Below are positions 30,227 to 38,083 of a stretch of DNA of 43,863 nt, one piece after another. The stretch is from Actinomycetota bacterium (GTDB lineage: Bacteria; Actinomycetota; Thermoleophilia; Solirubrobacterales; 70-9): positions 1 to 43,863 of the forward strand of contig JAFDWO010000110.1 of assembly GCA_018268415.1 (NCBI GenBank). The letters are read 5' to 3'. The notes under the pieces are model-generated. The model was not told the DNA's origin. It did not search any database and worked only from the letters and a program-made list of their open reading frames with translations. The position numbers were made by a program, and so were the translations under genes. Numbering within the stretch: the stretch's first letter is position 1; every line of letters begins with the position of its first letter.

Positions 30227-31781
30227 ACAGTTCCTCCAGGATCTGGTTGGGGTTCATTTTTTCTTCGGTGAGGACGCCGACCACGGCTCCCTCACGCAGG
30301 ACGATGACTCGATCGGAGACCTCGACCAGCTCGTCCAGATCGGATAACGAGACCACGCACACGCCGCCCTCGCGGGCGAACTCCTCGACCAGGCCGAGCA
30401 GGTCGGCCTTCGCCCCGACGTCCACCCCGCGGGTCGGCTCGTCGAGCAGCAACACCCTTACCCCGCGCTCGAGGGTGCGGGCGAACAGCGTCTTCTGCTG
30501 GTTGCCCCCGGACAGCGAGAGTACGTCGGCCTCGGGGCCGCCCCCGGCGATCGAGAGCTTCTCGATCCAGGTCCTGGCGCAGCTCGTCTCGGCGCCGTGG
30601 TGGACGACGATGCCGCCGGCCTCGCGGTTCACCCGACGGCCGAAGGCGATGTTCTCGGCGACGGTGAAGGAGTGGATCAGCCCTTCTTCGATCCGGTCTT
30701 CCGGGACCAGGCCGATACGCAGCGCCCGGGCCGACCCGGGGGAGCCGAGCCGCAGCTCCTCGCCACCGACCCGGACCGTGCCGGTGGCCCGCTCGCACCC
30801 CGCGAGCGCGCGGAGGATGGTCGAGCGGCCGCTGCCGACGAGCCCCGCCAAGCCGACGATTTCACCGGGCTCGACCCGGAAGCTCACCGACCTCGCCCGC
30901 CGCGCCACGGTCAGGTTCTCCACGAGCAGCGCCGCCCCCGCGGGGACCTCGCCGCCGGCGGCGACCGTCGGCGGGGCCTCGACCTCCTCGGGGCGCTCCC
31001 CGGTGATCAGGTGGATCAGCTTCTGTCGCGACTGGTCGGCGGCCGCGACGTCGGCGACGGTCTGGCCGTCGCGCATCGCGTGAACCCGATCGCAGAGCCC
31101 CAGCACCTCGTCCAGGCGGTGGGAGACGAAGATCACCGAGCAGCCCTGGTCGCGTGCGCCGCGGACCGCGCGGAAGACCTTTTCGACCTCCTCGTTGTCC
31201 ATCGCGGCGGTCGGCTCGTCGAGGATCAGGAGCCGCCGCCGGTCGGTCAACGCCCGCGCGATCGTGGTCGCCCAGCGCTCCCAGGTACTGGCCTCGTCGA
31301 CCGGCTTGGCGACGTCGATCTCGATCTCCAGCCGGGCGAAGGCGTCGACCGCGCCCCGGTTCAGCGAGCGCCAGTCCAGCGCGCCGAACCGTTTCGGCCG
31401 CTCGCGGCCGAGGAAGATGTTCTCGGCGATGGTCTGGGCGCCGACCAGCTGCAGCTCCTGGTGGATCACGGCGATGCCGTGCTCGAGCGCCTCGTGGGGC
31501 GAGCGCAGCGCGACCTCCTCGCCGTCGAGGCGGATCGTGCCGGCGTCGGCTCCGATCACGCCCCCGAGGATGCGGATCAGGGTGCTCTTGCCGGCGCCGT
31601 TGGCACCGACCAGGCCGAGAATCTGCCCCGGGCCCACGGTGAAGCTCGCCGAGCGGAGCGCCTGTACCCCGCCGAACCTTTTGCTGACCCCGTCGACCGT
31701 GAGTCGTGCCTCGTCGGCGGCCCACAGTCGCGAACGCGACTGTGGGCCGGCCGCGGCACTCGGGGCCGCGGCGTGGGTCAC
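30213..31781 (-). CDS. ABC importer ATPase with two nucleotide-binding domains (RbsA-like)
   Basis: A 522-residue tandem ATPase. NBD1 has Walker A GANGAGKST (59-67), a Q-loop in IHQELQLV and Walker B LLILDEPT (184-191), but the signature expected before it is replaced by EASTWERWATTIARAL (163-178), so no LSGGQ is present. NBD2 has a variant Walker A GLVGSGRST, an intact LSGGNQQKTLFART and Walker B VLLLDEPTRGVD. Such asymmetry, with one degenerate site, is common in this subgroup, though this variant is unusual. GTG 31781 overlaps the binding-protein stop (GTGA). Codons 11-22 lie in a 15-bp palindrome. Couples ATP hydrolysis to uptake through the permease. Confidence 0.92.
   Translation of the reverse strand: MTHAAAPSAAAGPQSRSRLWAADEARLTVDGVSKRFGGVQALRSASFTVGPGQILGLVGANGAGKSTLIRILGGVIGADAGTIRLDGEEVALRSPHEALEHGIAVIHQELQLVGAQTIAENIFLGRERPKRFGALDWRSLNRGAVDAFARLEIEIDVAKPVDEASTWERWATTIARALTDRRRLLILDEPTAAMDNEEVEKVFRAVRGARDQGCSVIFVSHRLDEVLGLCDRVHAMRDGQTVADVAAADQSRQKLIHLITGERPEEVEAPPTVAAGGEVPAGAALLVENLTVARRARSVSFRVEPGEIVGLAGLVGSGRSTILRALAGCERATGTVRVGGEELRLGSPGSARALRIGLVPEDRIEEGLIHSFTVAENIAFGRRVNREAGGIVVHHGAETSCARTWIEKLSIAGGGPEADVLSLSGGNQQKTLFARTLERGVRVLLLDEPTRGVDVGAKADLLGLVEEFAREGGVCVVSLSDLDELVEVSDRVIVLREGAVVGVLTEEKMNPNQILEELYDHG
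31718..31749. repeat. 15-bp perfect palindrome inside the ATPase 5' end
   Basis: cggcccacagtcgcg (31718-31732) and cgcgactgtgggccg (31735-31749) pair around aa. It starts 29 nt past the binding-protein stop and encodes residues about 11-22 of the ATPase (GPQSRSRLW region), a poorly conserved extension before the domain. In mRNA it would form a stable stem between a highly expressed binding-protein gene and the rest of the operon. Confidence 0.85.
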
Positions 31782-32959
31782 TTAACTCCCCAGCGCTGGG
31801 AGAACTCTTCTTCGAGGTTGCCCCAGATTTCTTCTTCCGGCAGCCCCCCCGAGGACGGGACGTTCGACTGGTCGACCTTGACCAGCGGGTATTCATTGGA
31901 CTTTTCGTATCTGCCTTCGCCGAGGATGCCGACCAGCACGTCGGTGGTCAGCCACGACACGTATTCGAGCGGGATCGCCCAGGTGGTGAAGTTGACCCCT
32001 TCACGCATCTGTTCGAAGGCGCCCGCCGTACCGGACATCGACATCACCGCGGTTTCCTTGCCGGTCGTCAGGATGGCCTGCCCGGCACCCACGCAGGCGC
32101 CGTCGTACGGGCACCAGATCACCTTCAGGTTCGGGTACTGCAACAGCCACTGTTCCGAAGTCGCGGTGACGTCGGGGACCAGCTTCGCGTAGTCGAGCTG
32201 GTGTTCGGCGACGACCTTGGTTTTGCCCGCCATACCGGCTTCGACGCCTTTCTGCATCGCTTTGCCGGTGGAGGCGAGCTGGTCGATCACCATCGCCACT
32301 TCGGCACCTTCACCGAATTCTTCGACGATCTGTTCACCCTCTTTCTTGCCGTAGGGCGTCAGATCGGTGTCGACGGAGGCCGTAAGGACGCCGCCCGATT
32401 CGGCCTGCTTGACCCCGGTCGACTGGCCGATGATCGGCACGCCCGCCTTTTTCGCCACGGCGAGCGCCTGCTTGCCGACGAACGACGGCTCGACCGAGGC
32501 GAGGATGATCGCGTCGACGCCCGACTGGACGAGGTTTTCCACGTCGGCGGGGACTTTCGAGATGTCACCGTTGAGGTCGACGAGCTTCAGTTCCCAGCCG
32601 AGGACGCCGAACGACTTCTTCGTCCCCGCCTGCAGCTCCGGGAAGACTTCGGAGGCCTGCGTGATCACGATCATCCCGATCGTTTTCTTGCCGAGCCCCG
32701 CCGCGGAGTTCGAGCCCTGTGGGATTTCCTCCTTCGCGAACGCGGCCGGGGTCGAGCCTTCGGCCTTCGATTCTTCGGCCCCGCCGCCTTCGTTCGAGGC
32801 GCCGCCGCCTCCGGCGGTGGTGCCGCTGGTGCTGCTTCCTCCGCCACAGGCCGCCAGCAACATCGTCAGGGCAGCGATGGCCAGCACGATCACGCCGCCG
32901 CGGCCGAAGCTGCCGATCGAGCCAACGCCCTTTCGAACCACCCTAAAGCGGTCGGTCAC
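31778..32959 (-). CDS. Substrate-binding lipoprotein of the ABC importer
   Basis: A 393-residue periplasmic-binding-protein-like lipoprotein. The N-terminus has a basic start, hydrophobic segment and lipobox LLAAC (Cys38), then a Gly/Ser/Ala-rich linker of about 45 residues that would hold the domain away from the membrane. The binding domain (about 90-390) is of the ribose/galactose type: KKTIGMIVITQASEVFPELQAGTKKSFG, VENLVQSGVDAIILASVEPS, VPIIGQSTG. GTG 32959 has AGGAGGG 6 nt upstream. First gene of the importer operon. The ligand cannot be named. Confidence 0.92.
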   Translation of the reverse strand: MTDRFRVVRKGVGSIGSFGRGGVIVLAIAALTMLLAACGGGSSTSGTTAGGGGASNEGGGAEESKAEGSTPAAFAKEEIPQGSNSAAGLGKKTIGMIVITQASEVFPELQAGTKKSFGVLGWELKLVDLNGDISKVPADVENLVQSGVDAIILASVEPSFVGKQALAVAKKAGVPIIGQSTGVKQAESGGVLTASVDTDLTPYGKKEGEQIVEEFGEGAEVAMVIDQLASTGKAMQKGVEAGMAGKTKVVAEHQLDYAKLVPDVTATSEQWLLQYPNLKVIWCPYDGACVGAGQAILTTGKETAVMSMSGTAGAFEQMREGVNFTTWAIPLEYVSWLTTDVLVGILGEGRYEKSNEYPLVKVDQSNVPSSGGLPEEEIWGNLEEEFSQRWGVK

Positions 32960-33129
32960 AGAAATCCCTCCTATCCCGTCGAGACAGATCCGCGGCCGGA
33001 CGCCGCGATTTAGCCCTTCTGTGGCGATCGTAGATTCGGCACCCAAGCCATAACCATGTGTCCCGGGGGTCAACTTTGCGGCGGCCGACTAACCCCGTCG
33101 GGCCATACCCCCACCCTCCCGGTCCTCAT

Positions 33130-33159
33130 TTGACAAGTGGTAGGACCACTTGTTCCTAT
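33130..33159 (+). promoter_or_regulatory. Near-consensus promoter with palindromic operator
   Basis: TTGACA (33130-33135) and TCCTAT (33154-33159) are 18 nt apart on the plus strand. Inside lies acaagtggt-agg-accacttgt (33133-33153), a perfect 9-bp inverted repeat containing TGGTNNNACCA, the core recognised by FadR-type GntR proteins and also a form seen with TetR proteins. No plus-strand gene follows, so the target is unclear. Confidence 0.55.
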
Positions 33160-33172
33160 TGGTCGGTCCAAT
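33158..33172. promoter_or_regulatory. Second, weaker operator-like repeat
   Basis: attgg-N5-ccaat (33158-33172), containing TGGTCGGTCCA, resembles a degenerate TGGTNNNACCA site. Its centre is 22 bp from that of the upstream palindrome, about two helical turns, so two dimers could bind side by side. Confidence 0.4.
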
Positions 33173-33244
33173 CGAGTAGCCTCCCGGCCCATGCGAACCA
33201 GGGCGCCCGGTCGTCCGCGGGCGGCGGCGCCGAGCGTCCCGCGC

Positions 33245-34981
33245 TCAGGCGGGACGGATCTCGAGCAGGTAGGCGACTGCTGCCTGGGAATCGCCGAGGC
33301 CGAGGCGGAAGGCGTCGCTCGCCGCTTCGACGCTGGCGATCTGCACCGGGTCGAAAGCACGCGGATCGTCGAGCCGCACCGGCGTGAAGTCGACCACCCG
33401 GGCACTCAGGCCGTGGGCGGCGAGCAGCGAAGCCGTCCAGCGCTGCGAGAGCAGCGACAGCTGCACCACGTAGGCGACGCCGTCGGCGGCGAGCGCCCGC
33501 GGCAGCTTGGCCAACAACTGGTCGAACAGACCGCGGCCCCAGTAATCGGCCCGGCGGTGGCTGGAGGCGGCGTTCATCGGGTTGCGGGGCGTCTGCGGGA
33601 GGTTGGCGACGATCAGGTCGAAGCGCTCCTCCGGGGTCCACGGGAAGAGGTCGACGACACCGGCGCTGACGCGGTCTTCGACCCCGTTGCGATAGGCGTT
33701 GGTCATCGTGTTGGTGACCGCCGCCGCGTCGATGTCGATCGCGCGGACGTGGGCGGCGCCGTTCAGGGCAAGCTGCACGGCGAGCAGGCCGGTGCCGCAA
33801 CCGACGTCGAGGCAACGCTGGTGGGCGCCGGCGCCTTCGCGCAGGAGGAAACGCCAGGCGAGGAGCCCGGCCTCGTCGGGCGGCTCCACCCCGACCTCGG
33901 CCGACAGCTCCGGGAAGGGGAGCGGGAAGAGGTCGCGACCGCGACCGTCGAGCCACGGCTCGGCGTCCGCCCAGGGTCCCGGTCGGGGCTCGAGCTCGCC
34001 GGCGGGAGCGGCGGCTTCGGCCGGCTCCAGCTCGTCCTCGAGCGCCGCCCGCGTGGCCTCGATGTGCTCGGGCCGGACGCCGCAGCAGCCGCCGATGATC
34101 TGGGCGCCCTCGTGCCGCCAGCGTCGCGCCAGGGCGGCGTAGTCGGCGGGATCGACGCTGGCGTCGAACTGCCAGCCGGCGTCCGTCAGGTAGCCGAGGT
34201 TCGGGTACACGCCGAGCGGCAGGTCGGTGAAATCGCGCAGGAACGGGACCATGCCGTCGATGTGGTCGGGCGGCACGCAGTTGATCAGCAGCGCCGCGAC
34301 CCCGAGCTCCTCGAAGGCGTGCGCGGAGCGCCCGAACGCATCGCCCTCCGGCCCGCCCCAATGCTCGCCGTAGACACCACAGAGGCCGTGGCGACACCGA
34401 CGGAAGGAGAGCCAGACCGGGAGGCCCACCTCGAGCAGCGCCTCAACCGTGGCGAGCAGCGACGGGCGCACGACCGACAGGGTCTCGACCAGGATCAGGT
34501 CCGGCGCCGGGCCCTCCTTCAGGACCCGGTCGAGCAGCCGCACGCTCTCGCGCGCGTCGACCGAGTCGACCTCGCCGTTCAGGGAGAAGGCGACGGCGGC
34601 GTCACGGCCGCTCTCCTCGACCGCCGCGCGGGCCACCCGGAGCGCGCCCCGCGCCAGGTCGATCCAGTGGACCGGAGCATGCCCGGGACCGGCCATCCCG
34701 CTCGCGTCGCCCTGCCAGGACGCGAGGCCCCAGGTGTTGGTCGTGATCACATCACAGCCGGCCGCGAGGTAGGCGCGGTGGACCTCCTTCACGGTCTCCG
34801 GCTCGGTCAGCGAGGCACGCGTCGCCCAGGCGCTTTCCTCCAGCTCGTCGGGAGCGCCGGCGCGCTGGGCGATCTCGGTGCCGATGCCGCCGTCGAGGGA
34901 GACGCAGCGACCCGCCGCGATCAGGTCCTCGATCCGTCGGTAGGCCGGCGAGCGACCGGCGATTGGCGCAGTTTCTTTCAC
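33245..34981 (-). CDS. Homocysteine S-methyltransferase fused to a SAM-dependent methyltransferase
   Basis: A 578-residue two-domain protein. Residues 1-315 form a homocysteine S-methyltransferase domain: LDGGIGTEI near 30, DVITTNTW near 80, and the zinc-binding cysteines Cys235 (INCVPPD) and Cys299/Cys300 (IIGGCCG). An Ala/Pro/Glu-rich linker (about 320-345) leads to a class I methyltransferase (about 350-575) with the SAM motif LDVGCGTG (391-398), AIDIDAAAV, and VANLPQTP (458-465) where N/D-PPY/F is usual for amide/amine methyltransferases. Homocysteine methyltransferases are normally separate enzymes that make methionine. GTG 34981 was chosen with GAGGAGAGG upstream; the longer frame crosses the divergent AEC gene. 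Function of the second domain is unknown. Confidence 0.88.
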   Translation of the reverse strand: MKETAPIAGRSPAYRRIEDLIAAGRCVSLDGGIGTEIAQRAGAPDELEESAWATRASLTEPETVKEVHRAYLAAGCDVITTNTWGLASWQGDASGMAGPGHAPVHWIDLARGALRVARAAVEESGRDAAVAFSLNGEVDSVDARESVRLLDRVLKEGPAPDLILVETLSVVRPSLLATVEALLEVGLPVWLSFRRCRHGLCGVYGEHWGGPEGDAFGRSAHAFEELGVAALLINCVPPDHIDGMVPFLRDFTDLPLGVYPNLGYLTDAGWQFDASVDPADYAALARRWRHEGAQIIGGCCGVRPEHIEATRAALEDELEPAEAAAPAGELEPRPGPWADAEPWLDGRGRDLFPLPFPELSAEVGVEPPDEAGLLAWRFLLREGAGAHQRCLDVGCGTGLLAVQLALNGAAHVRAIDIDAAAVTNTMTNAYRNGVEDRVSAGVVDLFPWTPEERFDLIVANLPQTPRNPMNAASSHRRADYWGRGLFDQLLAKLPRALAADGVAYVVQLSLLSQRWTASLLAAHGLSARVVDFTPVRLDDPRAFDPVQIASVEAASDAFRLGLGDSQAAVAYLLEIRPA

Positions 34982-35060
34982 TTCGCGATGCCCTCTCCTC
35001 GGCGGCACCTCCCGGCGGACGACGCTAGCAGACGATGACGGGGCCACCGGGGAGGGCGAC

Positions 35061-35984
35061 GTGATCGAGATGCTCGCGCTGGTCGCCGCGATCCTCGTCT
35101 CCGGCAGCGCCGGGGTGGCATCGCGCCGCCTGCGACCACGCCAGGCGGACCGGCTCGCCTCGCGGCTGATCCGCTTCGTGCTGTGGTTCGTGCTGCCGCC
35201 CTGCGTGTTCGTCAACGTCGCCCACTTCGACATCGCGTCGAGCGCCGGGGTCGGCCTCTTGATCGGCGCCGGTTGCCTCCTCGCAGGCGCCGCCATCGCC
35301 TGGGCGGCGGCGCGGGCACTGGGCCTCGCGGAGCGCTCGGCGGGCGCGCTGATCAGCACGGCGCTCGTCTCCAACACCGCCTACTTCGGCCTGCCGGCGA
35401 CGATCCTCGTGCTCGGCTCGGGGGCGGTCACCGCGGCGGCCGCCTGGGACGCCCTGGTGAGCCAGCCGCTCACCTACCTGGTCGGCTTCGCGATCGGCGC
35501 CTGCTACGGCGAGGACCGCGCCGGGTTCGGCGCCCGCCTGCGCCTCTTCATCGGCCGCAACCCGGTCCTCTGGGTGATCGTCCCGGCGCTCCTCACCCCC
35601 GCCTCGGCGATCCCCGACTGGGCCCTCGAAGCCTCCCACCTCACCTTCGTCGCCCTCGCCCCGGTCGGCTTCTACGCGACCGGCGTGAACCTCGCCCTGC
35701 CTGCCGGTGAATCCGACGCCGGCGAATCCTTCGCCCTCGCCGTCGGCGCCGCCGTCGCGATCCGCCTCCTCCTCGTCCCCGCCCTCTTCACCCTCGTCGC
35801 CCTGACCGTCGGCGGCGTCCCCAAGTCCTTCTACATCCAGGCCGCGACCCCGGTCGGCGTCAACGCCCTCACCATCGCCATCCTCTTCGACCTCGACCGC
35901 CGCCTCACCGCCACCGCGATCGCCGCCACCACCCTCCTCGCCCTCCTGGGAGTGATCGTCGCCACCTCGATCACGTCGTTGTAG
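35061..35984 (+). CDS. AEC-family (auxin efflux carrier-like) transporter
   Basis: A 307-residue membrane protein with about 8-10 hydrophobic helices, the broken-helix motif around STALVSNTAYFGLPATI, and NALTIAILFDLDRR near the C-terminus, both characteristic of AEC/PIN-like carriers. These export or import organic acids, amino acids or auxin-like compounds by secondary transport. GTG 35061 follows GGGAGG. Divergent from the HMT fusion with 79 bp between starts, so the two may be co-regulated. Substrate unknown. Confidence 0.88.
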   Translation: MIEMLALVAAILVSGSAGVASRRLRPRQADRLASRLIRFVLWFVLPPCVFVNVAHFDIASSAGVGLLIGAGCLLAGAAIAWAAARALGLAERSAGALISTALVSNTAYFGLPATILVLGSGAVTAAAAWDALVSQPLTYLVGFAIGACYGEDRAGFGARLRLFIGRNPVLWVIVPALLTPASAIPDWALEASHLTFVALAPVGFYATGVNLALPAGESDAGESFALAVGAAVAIRLLLVPALFTLVALTVGGVPKSFYIQAATPVGVNALTIAILFDLDRRLTATAIAATTLLALLGVIVATSITSL

Positions 35985-36289
35985 AGCGGGCAACGCCGGC
36001 TGACGCCTCGGGTCGCCGAAGGAAAGGTGACGCTTCCGTGCATCCCCCGTCCCCGGGATCGCCCCGCTGTTCCTTATGGCGCCCACACCGCCATAAGGAA
36101 CAGCGGAAGGGGGATGGGCCCCCGCCCCGCGACCCCTGTAGGTCGGCCCGTGGTGACGGGCGGGATCGGCGGGACGACGGGGCCCTAACGCCTTCGCGCC
36201 TGGACCGACGCACCTCCGCGACCTCCCCTGCGGCCGGGCGGCGACAGCTTCTCTCTCTCTCGACGGTTTGAGGCGCCCGCCGGCGCGCC
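35985..36289. other. Convergent intergenic gap with long hairpin
   Basis: 305 bp between the AEC stop and the folD stop. It contains the large stem at 36041-36116, a folD-end hairpin at 36269-36292, and otherwise low-complexity GC-rich sequence with a CT-rich run near 36250. No gene is supported. Confidence 0.6.
36041..36116. repeat. 18-bp perfect stem, extended by an outer 8-bp stem
   Basis: ccgctgttccttatggcg (36064-36081) and cgccataaggaacagcgg (36089-36106) are exact complements around cccacac. An outer pair catccccc (36041-36048)/gggggatg (36109-36116) lengthens it. The inner arm is the intact form of the decayed hairpin at 1104-1141. Confidence 0.85.
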
Positions 36290-36292
36290 TCA
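36269..36292. terminator. Hairpin overlapping the folD stop codon
   Basis: tgaggcgc (36269-36276) pairs with gcgcctca (36285-36292), and the right arm includes the folD stop codon on the minus strand. A GC-rich I-shaped terminator for the long sox/folD operon is likely. A GA-rich run follows on the minus strand rather than a T tract. Confidence 0.5.
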
Positions 36293-37183
36293 CCCCGCCC
36301 CCGCCGCCTCCAGCGTGTTGCCCAGCAGGCAGGCGATCGTCATCGGCCCCACCCCGCCCGGGACCGGGGTGATCGCGCCGGCCAGGCGGGCGGCGGCGGC
36401 GAAGTCGACGTCGCCGACCAGCCTCCCCCCGACGCGGTTGATGCCGACGTCGATCACCGTCGCGCCGGGCCTGATCCAGTCACCCCCGACCAGGCCGGGG
36501 CGACCGGCGGCGGCGATCAGGATCTCGGCCCGGCGGCAGGCGGCGGCGAGGTCGCGGGTATGGCGGTGGCAGAGGGTGACGGTCGCGTCGGCGGCGGTGA
36601 GGAGCCGGGCCATCGGCCTGCCGAAGAGGTTGGAGCGACCGATCACCACCGCGTCGCGCCCGGCCGGGTCGATCCCCGCCCGCGCCAGCAGGACCATCAC
36701 CCCGGCCGGCGTGCAGGGGCGCAGGCCGGGCAGCCCCAGGGCGAGGCGCCCGGCGTTGGCGACGGTGAGGCCGTCGACGTCCTTGGCCGGGTCGATCCGG
36801 TCGGTCAGCCCGGCACCGTCGAGGTGGTCGGGCACCGGCAGCTGGCAGAGGATGCCGCTCACCGCGGGGTCGGCGTTCAGGGCGTCGATCAGCGCCAGCA
36901 CCTCGGCCTGCGGGGTCCCGGCGGGGAGGTGGTGGTGGACGCTGCCGATCCCGACCTCGGCGCAGGCCCTGATCTTCGCCGCGACGTAGACCGCCGAGGC
37001 GGGGTCCTCGCCGATCAGGATCGTCGCGAGGGCGGGGGCGCGGCCGTGGGCGGCGACGAACTCCTCCACCCCCGCCGCCACCGCGGCGCGCTCGGCGGCG
37101 GCGATCGCCCTGCCGTCGATCACCCGCGCCGAGGAGGCCTTCCAGAGGCCCGGCACCCCGTAGACCCGCGCCTGCTCCGACAT
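36290..37183 (-). CDS. folD: Bifunctional methylene-THF dehydrogenase/methenyl-THF cyclohydrolase FolD
   Basis: A 297-residue FolD, oxidising 5,10-methylene-tetrahydrofolate to methenyl- and then 10-formyl-tetrahydrofolate with NADP. Recognised by ATILIGEDPASAVYVAAKIRACAEVGI (the YxxxK catalytic pair), GILCQLPVPDHLD, PAKDVDGLT, the nucleotide loop VVIGRSNLFGRPMARLL and the C-terminal PVPGGVGPMTIACLL. Length is normal apart from about 18 extra N-terminal residues; the alignment starts near ARVIDGRAIA. The ATG follows the purU stop directly. As the last gene of the sarcosine operon it would take the methylene groups released by SoxABDG. Confidence 0.97.
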   Translation of the reverse strand: MSEQARVYGVPGLWKASSARVIDGRAIAAAERAAVAAGVEEFVAAHGRAPALATILIGEDPASAVYVAAKIRACAEVGIGSVHHHLPAGTPQAEVLALIDALNADPAVSGILCQLPVPDHLDGAGLTDRIDPAKDVDGLTVANAGRLALGLPGLRPCTPAGVMVLLARAGIDPAGRDAVVIGRSNLFGRPMARLLTAADATVTLCHRHTRDLAAACRRAEILIAAAGRPGLVGGDWIRPGATVIDVGINRVGGRLVGDVDFAAAARLAGAITPVPGGVGPMTIACLLGNTLEAAGAG

Positions 37184-38083
37184 CTAGAAGACCACGGTCG
37201 TGTCGCCGTGGCGCAGCACCCGGTCCTCGCAGTGCCACCGCACCGCCCGGGCCAGCACCACCCGCTCGATGTCGGCGCCGAGCCGCTCCAGCTCTCCGGC
37301 CGAGCGCGAGTGGTCGACCCGGATCACGTCCTGCTCGATGATCGGACCGGCGTCGAGCTCCTCGGTGACGTAGTGGGCGGTCGCCCCGACCAGCTTGACG
37401 CCCCGTTCCCGGGCCCGCCGGTAGGGCCCGGCGCCGGCGAAGGCGGGCAGGAAGCTGTGGTGGATGTTGATCACCGGCACCCCGACCCGCTCGAGGAAGG
37501 CGCCGGAGAGGATCTGCATGTAGCGGGCGAGGACGAGGAGGTCGCAGGTGCCCTCCAGCAGCTCCAGCAGCCGCGCCTCGGCCTCGGGCTTCCTGCCCTT
37601 CTCGACCGGCACGTGGTGGTAGGGCAGGCCGAAGGACCCGACCTCCTCGCGCAGGTCGGGGTGGTTGGAGGCGACGGTGGTGATCTCCGCGCCGCCGAGA
37701 TCGCCGCGCCGCCAGCGCCAGAGCAGGTCCTGGAGGCAGTGGTCGTGGCGGGAGACGAGGACCGCGATCCGCCTCGGGACCGCCGCGTCCCAGAGGCGCC
37801 AGGTCATCCCGAAGCGCCCGGCGACGGCGAGGCCGAAGCGCTCGCCGAGCCCGGGGTGTCGCCCGGCGGCGATCGCGAACTCCATCCGCATGAAGAAGGT
37901 GCCCCGCTCGGGGTCGGAGCTGTACTGGTCGGAGCGGATGATGTTGGCGCCCGCCTCGGCGAGGAAGCCGGAGACGGCGGCGACGATCCCGGGGCGGTCG
38001 GGGCAGGAGATCACCAGCCGCATCACGACGCGGCTGCGATCCCCGGTCGACGCCTCGGCCGGGGCGGCGGCGGTGGCGCCCAT
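37184..38083 (-). CDS. purU: Formyltetrahydrofolate deformylase PurU
   Basis: A 299-residue enzyme releasing formate from 10-formyl-tetrahydrofolate. An ACT-like regulatory domain covers about residues 20-105 ([26 protein letters not shown]). The formyl-transferase-fold catalytic domain covers about 110-299 with [28 protein letters not shown], the catalytic [10 protein letters not shown] and [13 protein letters not shown]. The ATG shares its A with the soxB stop (TGATG). Together with FolD it provides an outlet that keeps tetrahydrofolate free during sarcosine breakdown, a combination known from sarcosine/betaine operons. Confidence 0.97.
   Translation of the reverse strand: MGATAAAPAEASTGDRSRVVMRLVISCPDRPGIVAAVSGFLAEAGANIIRSDQYSSDPERGTFFMRMEFAIAAGRHPGLGERFGLAVAGRFGMTWRLWDAAVPRRIAVLVSRHDHCLQDLLWRWRRGDLGGAEITTVASNHPDLREEVGSFGLPYHHVPVEKGRKPEAEARLLELLEGTCDLLVLARYMQILSGAFLERVGVPVINIHHSFLPAFAGAGPYRRARERGVKLVGATAHYVTEELDAGPIIEQDVIRVDHSRSAGELERLGADIERVVLARAVRWHCEDRVLRHGDTTVVF

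Larger units (their letters stand above)
32960..33244. other. Intergenic region with regulatory palindromes
   Basis: 285 bp between the importer operon and the 3' end of the HMT-methyltransferase fusion. It holds the Shine-Dalgarno of the binding-protein gene (32966-32972), the operator/promoter cluster at 33130-33182 and no supported gene. An ATG at 33191 follows a TAGCCT hexamer, but the frame runs antisense through the fusion gene. Confidence 0.55.

Noticed and set aside
33191..33387. A plus-strand regulator gene starting at 33191
   Set aside because: The promoter-like signals are good, but after about 18 codons the frame is simply antisense to the HMT fusion and shows no helix-turn-helix. 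Kept as a finding, not as a gene.
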